Shown here one piece after another: positions 13,479-19,738 of a stretch of DNA of 21,011 nucleotides. The notes below the pieces were generated by a model that did not search any database, was not told the DNA's origin, and saw only the letters and a program-made list of their open reading frames with translations. A program made the translations under genes and the position numbers. The stretch lies in IMG/VR virus record IMGVR_UViG_3300031857_001663, positions 1-21,011 of that record. The stretch is one strand, 5' to 3'. How positions within the stretch are numbered: the first letter of the stretch is position 1; every line of letters begins with the position of its first letter. The stretch comes from a virus.

Positions 13479-15473
13479 TCACAGTTGAACTTCTTCAAGG
13501 TTGGCCACCTTGATTCCTTTCGCCCCAGGGCGACCTTGCTTCACAGTGCTGAGGCTAAGCTCCACCTTCTTCTTGCGTATCGAAACCCAAGGAACAGAGT
13601 AAGAGCCTTCACCAAGGTACACAAACTCAGCCTCGGCAGGTAGCCAGAGTTTGCCTTTGCTGGTTGCTTTGCAGAGATCTTCGCCACTCAGCACCAAAGC
13701 CTTGAGTTGACCCTCAAGTTTGAAGACACACAGGTACTTCCGCTGAGAAACTTCAGCTTCGCGTTTCGCGAGAGCCACAGGGCCATAGCCCGTGGAGATT
13801 GGACCCTTGAAAGTTGCCCCAACCTTCTTCAAGAAGCCATCCTGGGTCATTAAAACCACTTTTTCCTTCGCGTCGACGACCATAGCACCCCTTGGCCCCT
13901 TGGCCTGTTCAACCATGCCTTTTTTCAAATCAATCTTGAGAAACCGGGGCTTGGGCGGGGCTGGGGGCCTCTTCTCCCCGGTCCTCGGGCTGACGGCCAG
14001 GCTTCCGGCCGGAGGCTCCACCAGGGCGCTCCTGCGGGCCTCTCCGTGGCGTTTGGCGAGCTCAGTGATCTGTGTGTACACCCACTTATGGCGCACCTCT
14101 TTGTTCTTTACCAGCTCGTCTAGAGTTTTCAGGCGTTCCTCAAGGGTTTCCTTCTCGGCTTCCAGTTCAGCCTGGTCAAGACCAGTAAGTTGACGAAGGC
14201 GCATCTCAAGGATTGCTTCGGCTTGGTCTCGTGTGAACTTGAATGGGCGGTCTACAAGGGCAACGAGTGCCTCTTTCTTTGAGGCTGACTCCTTAATCTT
14301 CTTGATGATTGCGTCAATCTTGTCGATGGCCTTGATGAAGCCCATCACGATCTCAAGGCGCTGCTCGGTAAGGTCTAGCTCCTGGGAGAACTTTCGCTCC
14401 AGGCGAGCCATTCGCCACGAGAACCATTTCTGACAAATTTCAACTGGGCTGAGCTCAACGGGTCGCGTACCGTCAATAACCAGCGTTTTTGCTGAATAGC
14501 GAGTGTCGAGATCGGTGTATGCGTAGAGTTGCTCAACCAGCTGCTCAGTTCCGACATTGGGCTTCGCAACAATCGTGACACGGTCTCCGGAGAGATCAGA
14601 TTCGTCGATAACTTCTGCGATTCCATCGAGTTTTCCTTTCTCTAGAGCGTCACGAACTTGTTCACCGAGTTTCTCAGGATTGACCCCAGGCGGGAAATTC
14701 GTGAATGTAAGTGTGCCACGATCTTTTGCCTTGCCACTTCGTTTCTGTACGCCTGACTCGCACTTAGCGCGGCAGCGAATGTTGCCAGAGCCTGTTTCCT
14801 TGTACCTCTTGAGTTCTTCGTCATTGACAATGTCGCAGCCAGTTGGAAAGTCGGGAATTAGGAGTTCGCGTGCTTTCGCCTCCTTCGGGGCTTTGAACTC
14901 GCACGCAAGTTTGGTGGCCTCTACAACTGCCCGCAGAGAGTGGGGAGCCAGTTTCGTTGCGAATCCGACGGCAATACCTGTGTCGCCATTTAGCAACACC
15001 GAAGGGATCGCAGTGTTAAACCGTTCCGCCTCTTGGCGAGATCCGTCGTAGTTGGGCCTCGTTTCCCAAGTGGCTTTGTCCTGCAGAAGCAATTCAACAG
15101 CGGAGGGTCGCAGTTTGCACTCGGTGTAGCGAGCTGCAGCGGGGCCATCAACGGTGCTGCCGAAGTTACCGTGGCCGTCAACCCAAGGGACATTGTTGTT
15201 CCAGGTTGTAGCCATATTGACCAGAGTGCCGTAGCAATCGCCGTGCGGGTGGTAGTAACCCATCGCAAGGCCAGTTACGCGGGCGCACTTCACATAACGT
15301 TTGTCGGGCATCAACCCTTCCTCAAACATCGTCTGAAGAACGCGGCGCTGAGCAGGTTTCAGTCCGTCATACATGTCTGGGATGGCTCGCCCAAGAAGGA
15401 CGGCCATCGAGTAAGCCATGTAATCCTCCTTCATCTGGGAGGTTAGGTTGGTCGTTGTAAGGTTTTCTGTCAT
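13479..15473 (-). CDS. Type IIA DNA topoisomerase subunit A (GyrA/ParC-like)
   Basis: The ATG at 15473 (MTENLTTTNLTSQMKEDYMA) shares ATGA with the upstream stop and gives 664 residues; a longer reading would overlap that gene by 60 bases. The breakage-reunion domain is intact: GLKPAQRRVLQTMFEEGL, YYHPHGDCYGTL at 73-84, DGHGNFGS at 99-106, and AAARYTE with catalytic Tyr116. The tower and coiled-coil region follow (AILEMRLRQLTGLDQAELEA). The last ~180 residues keep part of a GyrA-like C-terminal DNA-wrapping domain, shorter than in E. coli GyrA. It would make the DNA gate of a phage topoisomerase relieving replication stress. The ATPase subunit is not in the window. T4 gp52 (442 aa) is shorter and lacks this tail, so this gene looks closer to the bacterial enzymes. 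At the position of E. coli GyrA Ser83 it has Cys80. Confidence 0.92.
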   Translation of the reverse strand: MTENLTTTNLTSQMKEDYMAYSMAVLLGRAIPDMYDGLKPAQRRVLQTMFEEGLMPDKRYVKCARVTGLAMGYYHPHGDCYGTLVNMATTWNNNVPWVDGHGNFGSTVDGPAAARYTECKLRPSAVELLLQDKATWETRPNYDGSRQEAERFNTAIPSVLLNGDTGIAVGFATKLAPHSLRAVVEATKLACEFKAPKEAKARELLIPDFPTGCDIVNDEELKRYKETGSGNIRCRAKCESGVQKRSGKAKDRGTLTFTNFPPGVNPEKLGEQVRDALEKGKLDGIAEVIDESDLSGDRVTIVAKPNVGTEQLVEQLYAYTDLDTRYSAKTLVIDGTRPVELSPVEICQKWFSWRMARLERKFSQELDLTEQRLEIVMGFIKAIDKIDAIIKKIKESASKKEALVALVDRPFKFTRDQAEAILEMRLRQLTGLDQAELEAEKETLEERLKTLDELVKNKEVRHKWVYTQITELAKRHGEARRSALVEPPAGSLAVSPRTGEKRPPAPPKPRFLKIDLKKGMVEQAKGPRGAMVVDAKEKVVLMTQDGFLKKVGATFKGPISTGYGPVALAKREAEVSQRKYLCVFKLEGQLKALVLSGEDLCKATSKGKLWLPAEAEFVYLGEGSYSVPWVSIRKKKVELSLSTVKQGRPGAKGIKVANLEEVQL

Positions 15474-15739
15474 TCGGCTTTGGGCAGAGAGCGAATTCGC
15501 TCGATCAGGGTGTCTACAGCGTCCACTGTGCAAAACCGAATCACATCGTCGGTGATCTCAGTTTCGTACGTCAGGTGCGCGTGCTTGCCCTCATTATGGC
15601 TCAGGACAGCCACTTCGTAAAGCGCACCCTCACCAACTTCGTATTCAGGGATAACAGAGATTCCGTAACCGTTGTCAAACAATTCTTTATGCTGGAACCC
15701 AAGGGGATGGGGGAAGAGTTTAAGATCATGCAATTTCAT
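15470..15739 (-). CDS. 89-aa protein coupled to the topoisomerase gene, unknown function
   Basis: I take the ATG at 15739 (MKLHDLKLFPHPLGFQHKEL), with GGAG 8 bases upstream; it overlaps the preceding gene by 14 bases. An upstream in-frame start would add an arginine-rich sequence out of character with the rest. The product looks alpha/beta: YGISVIPEYEVGEGALYEVA, then THE-like TYETEITDDVIRFCTVDAVD, then a terminal helix (LIERIRSLPKAE). There is no catalytic motif. Its TGA shares ATGA with the topoisomerase start, so translation of the two is probably coupled. Function is unknown. Confidence 0.7.
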   Translation of the reverse strand: MKLHDLKLFPHPLGFQHKELFDNGYGISVIPEYEVGEGALYEVAVLSHNEGKHAHLTYETEITDDVIRFCTVDAVDTLIERIRSLPKAE

Positions 15740-15941
15740 TGAGAAGCTCCGTGTATTCCTCTTGAGTGGACATGTCCTCGATCTCACCGATTAGTTCCTC
15801 GTCGGTGTAACTGCCGATGTAATCCAGTTGGATATCAACGAAGAACCGCTCAAGGTCGCGAGTGGACATTTCGTCCAGGTAGCGTTCAACAAGCCATTGC
15901 ACGAGAGCGGAACGCTTTTCAGGGGTCAAACCAGTCATCAT
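15726..15941 (-). CDS. 71-aa acidic helical protein, unknown function
   Basis: The product starts MMTGLTPEKRSALVQWLVER and is very acidic, ending DMSTQEEYTELLNEIA. It appears entirely helical, with a YLDEMSTRDLERFFVDIQLD segment followed by YIGSYTDEELIGEI. Two adjacent ATGs (15941 and 15938) can serve as the start. A weak TACTAC box lies 5 bases before the first, similar in position to the stronger promoters in the window. Small acidic helical proteins near phage early genes often act on host proteins, but nothing here specifies a target. Confidence 0.7.
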   Translation of the reverse strand: MMTGLTPEKRSALVQWLVERYLDEMSTRDLERFFVDIQLDYIGSYTDEELIGEIEDMSTQEEYTELLNEIA

Positions 15942-15958
15942 TAGCAGTAGTAGCGGGG

Positions 15959-16138
15959 TCAGGCCAGCACGGTTTCAATCACGTTCTCAGAGATGCCGAA
16001 GTATTCGCAGATAGCAATCTCTTTCCCCGTCTCGAAGGAGACTTCAAAGGCGATATCTCGAACCTGGTCGAGATTGGTGTATTCTTCGCCATCCACGAGG
16101 CAGCCATTCTCGGAGAACATAAGGGCGTAGGTAAGCAT
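15959..16138 (-). CDS. 59-aa acidic protein, unknown function
   Basis: The ATG at 16138 gives MLTYALMFSENGCLVDGEEY and 59 residues. A TTG at 16150 overlapping the upstream TGA would add MINF and is also possible; neither has a clear Shine-Dalgarno site. The middle (NLDQVRDIAFEVSFETGKEI) reads as a helix followed by a strand, and the end (CEYFGISENVIETVLA) as a helix. No domain is recognised. It lies 8 bases after the 111-aa gene and 17 bases before the 71-aa gene, and so belongs to the same operon leading to the topoisomerase. Confidence 0.65.
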   Translation of the reverse strand: MLTYALMFSENGCLVDGEEYTNLDQVRDIAFEVSFETGKEIAICEYFGISENVIETVLA

Positions 16139-16146
16139 AAAGTTAA

Positions 16147-16482
16147 TCAAGCGATAATGTCAAGAACAAGGCGGTCAGCCGAGGTGCCAACGCGGAAACA
16201 GCCATCCCAAAGGTAAGCACCCCAGAAGTAGGGATCCTTATCGGAAACATTCTGGAACTCGGCGGTAATCGAGCCGTACTGCTCTTGGCGATCAGCCTCA
16301 AACTCCAGGTCACGCAGGTTGCGAACGCCGAAGAACTCTTTCAGATCTTTCAGTTTGCTGAAGTACAGATCGCCGACTTTGAACCCGACGAAACGGTTGG
16401 CATCGGTCATGTCCGCACCTTTGCGAACGTATCCGGCTTTGATGACTTGGCCAGCGACAAGGTTGGAAACGGTTTTCTTCAT
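16147..16482 (-). CDS. 111-aa protein opening the topoisomerase operon, unknown function
   Basis: The start at 16482 (MKKTVSNLVAGQVIKAGYVR) is fixed by a TATAGT promoter box ending 6 bases upstream. A longer open frame extends to 16740, but it runs through the terminator and into the HNH gene, so I reject it. The product is alpha/beta with a KVGDLYFSKLKDLKEFFGVR segment and an aromatic C-terminal part (DPYFWGAYLWDGCFRVGTSA). No catalytic motif is seen. It would be the first gene of the run 16482 to 13479 that ends in the topoisomerase. Function is unknown. Confidence 0.75.
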   Translation of the reverse strand: MKKTVSNLVAGQVIKAGYVRKGADMTDANRFVGFKVGDLYFSKLKDLKEFFGVRNLRDLEFEADRQEQYGSITAEFQNVSDKDPYFWGAYLWDGCFRVGTSADRLVLDIIA

Positions 16483-16488
16483 GTAATT

Positions 16489-16515
16489 ACTATAGCGCCT
16501 TTTGCCCGTTTTCGA
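16489..16515 (-). promoter_or_regulatory. Sigma70-like promoter before the 111-aa gene
   Basis: A -10 TATAGT (16494-16489) ends 6 bases before the ATG. A TTCGAA lies 15 bases further upstream in the -35 position. The arrangement CCCTTT, then GGGCAAA, then CTATAGT, then TTACATG closely parallels the promoter before the gene starting at 17525. A start 6 bases past the -10 box predicts a leaderless transcript. Confidence 0.5.
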
Positions 16516-16516
16516 A

Positions 16517-16554
16517 AGGGGGCAAACCGCCCTATGAGGTACGGTTTCCCGTAC
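16517..16554 (-). terminator. Double hairpin after the HNH endonuclease gene
   Basis: GGTACGG(GAAA)CCGTACC is a perfect 7-bp stem with a GNRA tetraloop (16554-16537). It is followed by GGGCGGTTTGCCCCCTTT, which can form a shorter stem of 4 bp and ends in TTT. The pair lies between the HNH stop and the next promoter. The T tract is short, so termination efficiency is uncertain. Confidence 0.5.
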
Positions 16555-16568
16555 CTGCTTGGACTTTA

Positions 16569-17048
16569 CTACGTGAAGAGATATTCTTTCCACTCGGGGA
16601 CAATACTGCTGTTCAACGTTAGGAGAAAACGACTGAACGGCGCGTGGGGTCTTCTGTTCAAAGGAACTCCCCACTCTTCTGGCGTTCTGTTGTCCTTTAC
16701 GTTGTTGCAGGTGTAGCAGCACGCTACCATGTTTTCCCAAGTGTCTCCACCTCCTCGCGACTGCGGCAAAACGTGGTCAATCGTAAGGTCACGGTCAGAA
16801 CCGCAATACTGACAAGTGAAGCTGTCACGCTTCAGAATGAGGTTACGAGAGGGTTTCTTTGCGTTGATGCGCTGAATCGGAAGCCGCACGTATGTGAGCA
16901 AACGAATGACTTGCTCGGACAGAATCTGTGCTTTTTCCTTCAGAACGAGCACAATGGCACGTCGCCAGGAGCAGACGTTGAGAGGCTCATAGCTGGCGTT
17001 AAGTACGAGAATACTTCTGTCGATGGCTAGAGTAGTAGGCGATGACAT
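16569..17048 (-). CDS. HNH endonuclease (cyanobacterial-type)
   Basis: The 159-residue product has an N-terminal segment, SILVLNASYEPLNVCSWRRA, followed by IVLVLKEKAQIL. The HNH nuclease follows: FTCQYCG (first zinc pair), DLTIDHVLPQSRGGGDTWEN with the catalytic His, then CCYTCNNVKDNRTP (second zinc pair). This whole layout, including the LVLNASYEPL opening and the C-terminal proline-rich RRPHAPFSRF-like segment, is that of a stand-alone HNH family widespread in cyanobacteria and other bacteria. It is a predicted metal-dependent DNA endonuclease; in phages such proteins serve as homing, packaging or host-DNA-degrading nucleases. It follows the 157-aa gene by 3 bases. All motif residues are present, so it is probably active. 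Confidence 0.88.
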   Translation of the reverse strand: MSSPTTLAIDRSILVLNASYEPLNVCSWRRAIVLVLKEKAQILSEQVIRLLTYVRLPIQRINAKKPSRNLILKRDSFTCQYCGSDRDLTIDHVLPQSRGGGDTWENMVACCYTCNNVKDNRTPEEWGVPLNRRPHAPFSRFLLTLNSSIVPEWKEYLFT

Positions 17049-17051
17049 AGT

Positions 17052-17525
17052 TTAACAATCCCCGGTGTAGCAGCCGTCGTAAGGGTCGAAGCCTTGCTCA
17101 AGATCCAAGTCCCCTTCCTCCTCGTAGCTAGGATCCGTATCAATCATAACGTGACCCAGGTAAATCACTCCGTTCTCGTAGCTGCACTCGAACTCCTGAA
17201 GTTCTGCGGGGAGCCCCAGTATGTGACCCAGGCCCCTTTCCAAGACTTCAGAAAAGTCGGGGTCGCGAATGTCGTCGACGCGAATCGCACCGATGGTGCC
17301 GGAATCCACCGAGTATTCATTTCCAAACGAATCCTCGTAAACACCGTCGCCGTAGGCGGTTCCAAACATGAAGAACTTACGACCGTCGGCCAGAATAAAC
17401 TCGTGCGAGGAGTTGTCGAAAGGAACTAGGCTGCAGACTTCGTCCCATGCGTCGTGCATCACGTAGCACAGATCGCCAATATAGTAACGGACGGGCAGAG
17501 TGTTGCTCATTTCGGTTTCGTTCAT
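17052..17525 (-). CDS. 157-aa acidic protein co-transcribed with the HNH gene, unknown function
   Basis: I place the start at the ATG at 17525 (MNETEMSNTLPVRYYIGDLC), because a TATAAT box ends 6 bases upstream; a start further upstream would lie within the promoter. The product is alpha/beta with a YYIGDLCYVMHDAWDEVCSL segment, then LADGRKFFMFGTAYGDGVYE and SVDSGTIGAIRVDDI. The GTAYGDGVYED..G..Y.VDSG.IG order suggests a family of small bacterial and phage proteins of unknown function. Its C-terminus is strongly acidic (IDTDPSYEEEGDLDLEQGFD). No catalytic assignment can be made. It could act on host proteins early in infection, but this is speculative. Confidence 0.78.
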   Translation of the reverse strand: MNETEMSNTLPVRYYIGDLCYVMHDAWDEVCSLVPFDNSSHEFILADGRKFFMFGTAYGDGVYEDSFGNEYSVDSGTIGAIRVDDIRDPDFSEVLERGLGHILGLPAELQEFECSYENGVIYLGHVMIDTDPSYEEEGDLDLEQGFDPYDGCYTGDC

Positions 17526-17531
17526 GTAAGT

Positions 17532-17559
17532 ATTATAGGTCATTTTGCCAGTTCTGCAA
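17532..17559 (-). promoter_or_regulatory. Sigma70-like promoter before the 157-aa gene
   Basis: A perfect -10 TATAAT (17537-17532) ends 6 bases before the ATG. TTGCAG (17559-17554) lies 16 bases upstream in the -35 position. Transcription would start at about the A of the ATG, giving a leaderless mRNA. It is the best match to the bacterial consensus in the window. Confidence 0.65.
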
Positions 17560-17560
17560 A

Positions 17561-17597
17561 GGGGGTAAACCGCCCTGGTGTGGGCGGGTAACCGCCC
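17561..17597 (-). terminator. Double GGGCGG hairpin between the wHTH-like gene and the 157-aa gene
   Basis: GGGCGG(TTAC)CCGCCC (17597-17582) is a perfect 6-bp stem. It is followed 6 bases later by GGGCGGTTTACCCCCTTT (17575 leftwards), a weaker bulged stem running into TTT. The GGGCGG and CCGCCC arms could also pair across the two units. It acts plausibly as a terminator for the 74-aa gene and sits directly before the -35 region of the next promoter. Confidence 0.55.
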
Positions 17598-17602
17598 TAC
17601 CC

Positions 17603-17827
17603 TCAGGCAATAGCCAGCTCAACCCAGTAGCAAGGAGGGTAGCCAGGATTTGTTTCTTTGTGGCTGGTGACAAGACCTTTCTTCACAAGAGACCCGAGAA
17701 TACCGGCAGTTGAGCGAGTCTCATCAGCCAGCTCGTGGAGCCAACCGCAACCGGGCTCGTCCATGCCTTCCATGATCGCAGACAGGAGAGCGTTTTCTTT
17801 AGGGGTGAGGGCGATTTCGTTTTTCAT
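17603..17827 (-). CDS. Winged-helix-like DNA-binding protein, 74 aa
   Basis: The start is the ATG at 17827 (MKNEIALTPKENALLSAIME), 6 bases after a CATAAT box; an upstream TTG would place the start inside the promoter. The body fits a winged helix: LTPKENALLSAIMEG as the first helix, WLHELADETRSTAGILGSLV as the helix-turn-helix, then KKGLVTSHKETNP and a final strand (CYWVELAIA) forming the wing. This is the MarR/ArsR-like layout in its smallest form. It lies alone between two hairpin/promoter modules. As a single-gene unit with its own promoter, it is a candidate regulator of early transcription. The fold is inferred from the pattern alone. Confidence 0.7.
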   Translation of the reverse strand: MKNEIALTPKENALLSAIMEGMDEPGCGWLHELADETRSTAGILGSLVKKGLVTSHKETNPGYPPCYWVELAIA

Positions 17828-17833
17828 ACCTTT

Positions 17834-17862
17834 ATTATGGCTCAAAACGCCACAGAAGTAAA
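17834..17862 (-). promoter_or_regulatory. Sigma70-like promoter before the winged-helix-like gene
   Basis: A -10 CATAAT (17839-17834) ends 6 bases before the ATG, and TTTACT (17862-17857) lies 17 bases upstream. The CCCTTTACTT context of its -35 region is shared with the promoter at 19711-19738. The spacing again predicts a leaderless transcript, although AAAGGT between the box and the ATG could serve as a ribosome site if initiation were earlier. Confidence 0.5.
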
Positions 17863-17899
17863 GGGGGTAAACCGTCCTCCTAGGTACGGTTAACCGCCC
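17863..17899 (-). terminator. Hairpin at the end of the kinase gene
   Basis: GGGCGGTTAACCGT and ACGGTTTACCCCC pair over about 12 bases, with one bulged C and one mismatch, around a 10-base loop. TTT follows. The TAA stop of the kinase gene lies inside the left arm (GGCGGTTAACC). It has the same GGGCGGTT...CC composition as the hairpins at 16517, 17561 and 19739. Confidence 0.5.
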
Positions 17900-18636
17900 T
17901 GAGCCTCAGCGAGTAGGCGAGTCAGAAGGCGGTCTACCTCCGGCCACTGGTCGCTGGGTCGGTACTTGCGCAGGCGGACCACGTGCGACATCTCAGCTGC
18001 CAGGGCCTGGGTCCACAAGGGTTTCCCCAGCCTTTGGCGAAGGTGGGCGCACAGAGGCGCAGGGTCGCCACCTGGGTGTGAGTTAAACAATCGGTGGTAA
18101 TCGCTGTGCACAGACTGAAGCAGTTTGCCCAAGTCGAGCACGTAGGACTGGAACAAATTCTGCTTAAAGTTTGGGTCGATCAGAACGATGCCCCCGTTAT
18201 TTTCTACAATGATGTTTTCAAGCGTCAGATCTCCGTGTGAGAACGAGGATGGCAGTGGCTCAATTTCGTCGAGGATTTCGAAAGTTCGACGAACTATATC
18301 ACTGTCCGCCAGAGCAACGTGCTCTGAGTGAAGACGATCTTTGTAGGAAGCCCAGTCTGCATTTCGCGTTGCTGGAACCGCTGACCACAGAAGGATTTGA
18401 TCTACAAGCGTGTCAATCAGGCGAGTCGATTCAATCTGCGTGCCGCAGACTCCTTCGACAAACTCAATATCGTACTCGGAACTGGACACGCAAACGGTTT
18501 GTGGAAGCCGAATCCCTGGTGCCAAGGTGTACCGCGAGGCAATGCGAAACCAGTCGCACTGCTCAGCGGCATCCTTACACTTCTTTCGTATGAAATCCCC
18601 GGAGAAGTCCAGGGTCGCTCCACTACTTCCCTTCAC
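17890..18636 (-). CDS. APH/choline-kinase-fold small-molecule kinase
   Basis: I place the start at the GTG at 18636 (MKGSSGATLDFSGDFIRKKC, 248 aa), 14 bases inside the preceding gene; a TTG at 18642 is possible. The N-lobe has a glycine-rich strand pair with a lysine (IRKKC). The C-lobe has FSHGDLTLENIIV (catalytic Asp and Asn) and VLIDPNF, the metal-binding DP motif of aminoglycoside phosphotransferases and choline/ethanolamine kinases. It should phosphorylate a small hydroxylated substrate with ATP. Sugar or amino-alcohol substrates fit the neighbours. Together with the nucleotidyltransferase and HAD genes it forms one overlapping operon. The substrate cannot be read from the sequence. A true antibiotic-resistance role is unlikely given the context. 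Confidence 0.78.
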   Translation of the reverse strand: MKGSSGATLDFSGDFIRKKCKDAAEQCDWFRIASRYTLAPGIRLPQTVCVSSSEYDIEFVEGVCGTQIESTRLIDTLVDQILLWSAVPATRNADWASYKDRLHSEHVALADSDIVRRTFEILDEIEPLPSSFSHGDLTLENIIVENNGGIVLIDPNFKQNLFQSYVLDLGKLLQSVHSDYHRLFNSHPGGDPAPLCAHLRQRLGKPLWTQALAAEMSHVVRLRKYRPSDQWPEVDRLLTRLLAEAQGG

Positions 18637-19336
18637 GAACAAGCTCCCGAATCCGAGCGCAATCAGCCTCGTAAGTTAGGTCGCCCCAAGTTACACCCAG
18701 GGAAGAAAGCGAGATTGCCTCCCGAGTCTTGGCCATGTTGATCATATCCGTGATTTCAACCTCGCCACGATCACTCTTACGCAGCTCACCAATCGTGTTC
18801 AAGTAACCAGCTGGAAAACGCGCGAAGCCGCAGAAGTAACGACCTTCCAGTTGGCCATGGGGTTTTTCAACCACGTAATCTTCAATCACGGTAGCCAGCT
18901 GCAGGTTTCGCGGACTCAGTGATTTGTGCAGGTAGGTGAAATAAACTGAATCGTCAAGATCTGAACTCAGCAGAGCTCGTTCTGCAATTGGCATTACCCC
19001 TTGATAGTAGTTGTCCCCAAACAATACGGTAAACGGTCCGTCAATCACACCGGCCCACGTTGTAATGGCAGCTCCAGGGCCATACGTGTCTTCACTCTGG
19101 AAGCGCACAATCGGGTCACAAATCTTTGATACCTCTTCAAGAACAGGGTGGTAGATTCGTGCGCCATCGGTTTTCACCGCTGAACGTGAAAGCGTCAGAT
19201 AGATGTTTTCTGCACCGTTTTCGAGAGCGAACTTGGCTGCCAGGTAAGGAAGTGACATCCCGTCAAACTTCTCCTCAAGTTTATTTCGGCCGAACCTAGT
19301 GCTACGACCGGCAGCAAGAATGAGTGCGTTCTTCAT
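18623..19336 (-). CDS. Nucleotidyltransferase (sugar-1-phosphate or phosphoalcohol NTP transferase)
   Basis: The 237-residue product opens with the Rossmann-like signature ALILAAGRSTRFGRNKLEEK, in which the lysine near residue 19-23 contacts phosphate. LFGDNYYQG carries the metal-binding Asp108. VVEKPHGQLEG (E157-K158-P159) and GEVEITDMIN (191-200) complete the pattern of the RfbA/GlmU/LicC superfamily. Such enzymes join an NTP to a phosphorylated sugar or amino alcohol, making the activated donor used by a transferase. The length is close to LicC-type and short RfbA-type enzymes (about 230-290). The ATG shares ATGA with the HAD gene. With a kinase, a phosphatase and a nearby glycosyltransferase, it could supply a donor for DNA or surface modification. 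Confidence 0.82.
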   Translation of the reverse strand: MKNALILAAGRSTRFGRNKLEEKFDGMSLPYLAAKFALENGAENIYLTLSRSAVKTDGARIYHPVLEEVSKICDPIVRFQSEDTYGPGAAITTWAGVIDGPFTVLFGDNYYQGVMPIAERALLSSDLDDSVYFTYLHKSLSPRNLQLATVIEDYVVEKPHGQLEGRYFCGFARFPAGYLNTIGELRKSDRGEVEITDMINMAKTREAISLSSLGVTWGDLTYEADCARIRELVREGK

Positions 19337-19689
19337 TGTGCAAACTCTTTGTATTTTGCGGAGAACTGGGCGGGTGTCACCGCTTTGTCGTCAACGTAGT
19401 ACGCCGCCCACGGTTTTCCAATCTGAATGGAATCGTAAGGCACATCGTATTTAGTGCAGAATTTTTCGATCTCCTCGATAACTTCTTGCCTCACACTTTC
19501 GATATTTCCGTTTGAGCGCCCCATTCCACGAGCGGTATGAAGAATAATCGTCCACCCTGCCTCCTTCATTGCTCGCATACCCGTGATAACTTCCATCTTT
19601 GGGCGCGAGTTCTCGTAGTCCCTGTTTACCGTGGTGAGGATTGTATCGTCAACGTCGAAGACAATGGTTTTCTTTGGGTCGGGAATCAT
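19333..19689 (-). CDS. HAD-superfamily phosphatase, short cap-less type
   Basis: The 118-residue product has motif I IVFDVDDTI (Asp12 nucleophile, Asp14), motif II in WTIILHTARGMG (the Thr), a lysine in IQIGKPWA, and motif IV YYVDDKA. This is a minimal HAD phosphatase. The HTARGMGRSNGN...GKPWA pattern resembles small HAD proteins encoded in capsule and lipopolysaccharide clusters. The reaction would be hydrolysis of a phosphomonoester. The gene follows a sigma70-like promoter by about 20 bases and overlaps the nucleotidyltransferase. All catalytic residues are present. The substrate is not known. Confidence 0.82.
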   Translation of the reverse strand: MIPDPKKTIVFDVDDTILTTVNRDYENSRPKMEVITGMRAMKEAGWTIILHTARGMGRSNGNIESVRQEVIEEIEKFCTKYDVPYDSIQIGKPWAAYYVDDKAVTPAQFSAKYKEFAQ

Positions 19690-19710
19690 AGAGAGTCAGG
19701 AGCTGTTCTA

Positions 19711-19738
19711 AACATAGGTCGCGAGAGCTGCAAGTAAA
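19711..19738 (-). promoter_or_regulatory. Sigma70-like promoter before the HAD gene
   Basis: TATGTT (19716-19711) stands 16 bases from TTTACT (19738-19733). The -35 hexamer directly abuts the terminator hairpin of the glycosyltransferase gene, so terminator and promoter are fused. The ATG at 19689 is 21 bases past the -10 box, giving a leader of about 15 bases, in contrast to the leaderless arrangement elsewhere. Confidence 0.45.

Noticed and set aside
15474-15533. Twenty-residue N-terminal extension of the topoisomerase
   Set aside because: The ATG at 15473 shares ATGA with the upstream stop, and the MTENLTTTN start leads directly into the conserved domain.
16483-16740. N-terminal extension of the 111-aa gene up to 16740
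   Set aside because: It would be translated from the HNH gene, the double hairpin and the promoter. The MKKTVSNL start next to the TATAGT box is far more likely.
17890-18636. Aminoglycoside resistance gene
   Set aside because: Only the general kinase motifs are shared. The overlap with nucleotidyltransferase and HAD genes points to small-molecule activation instead.
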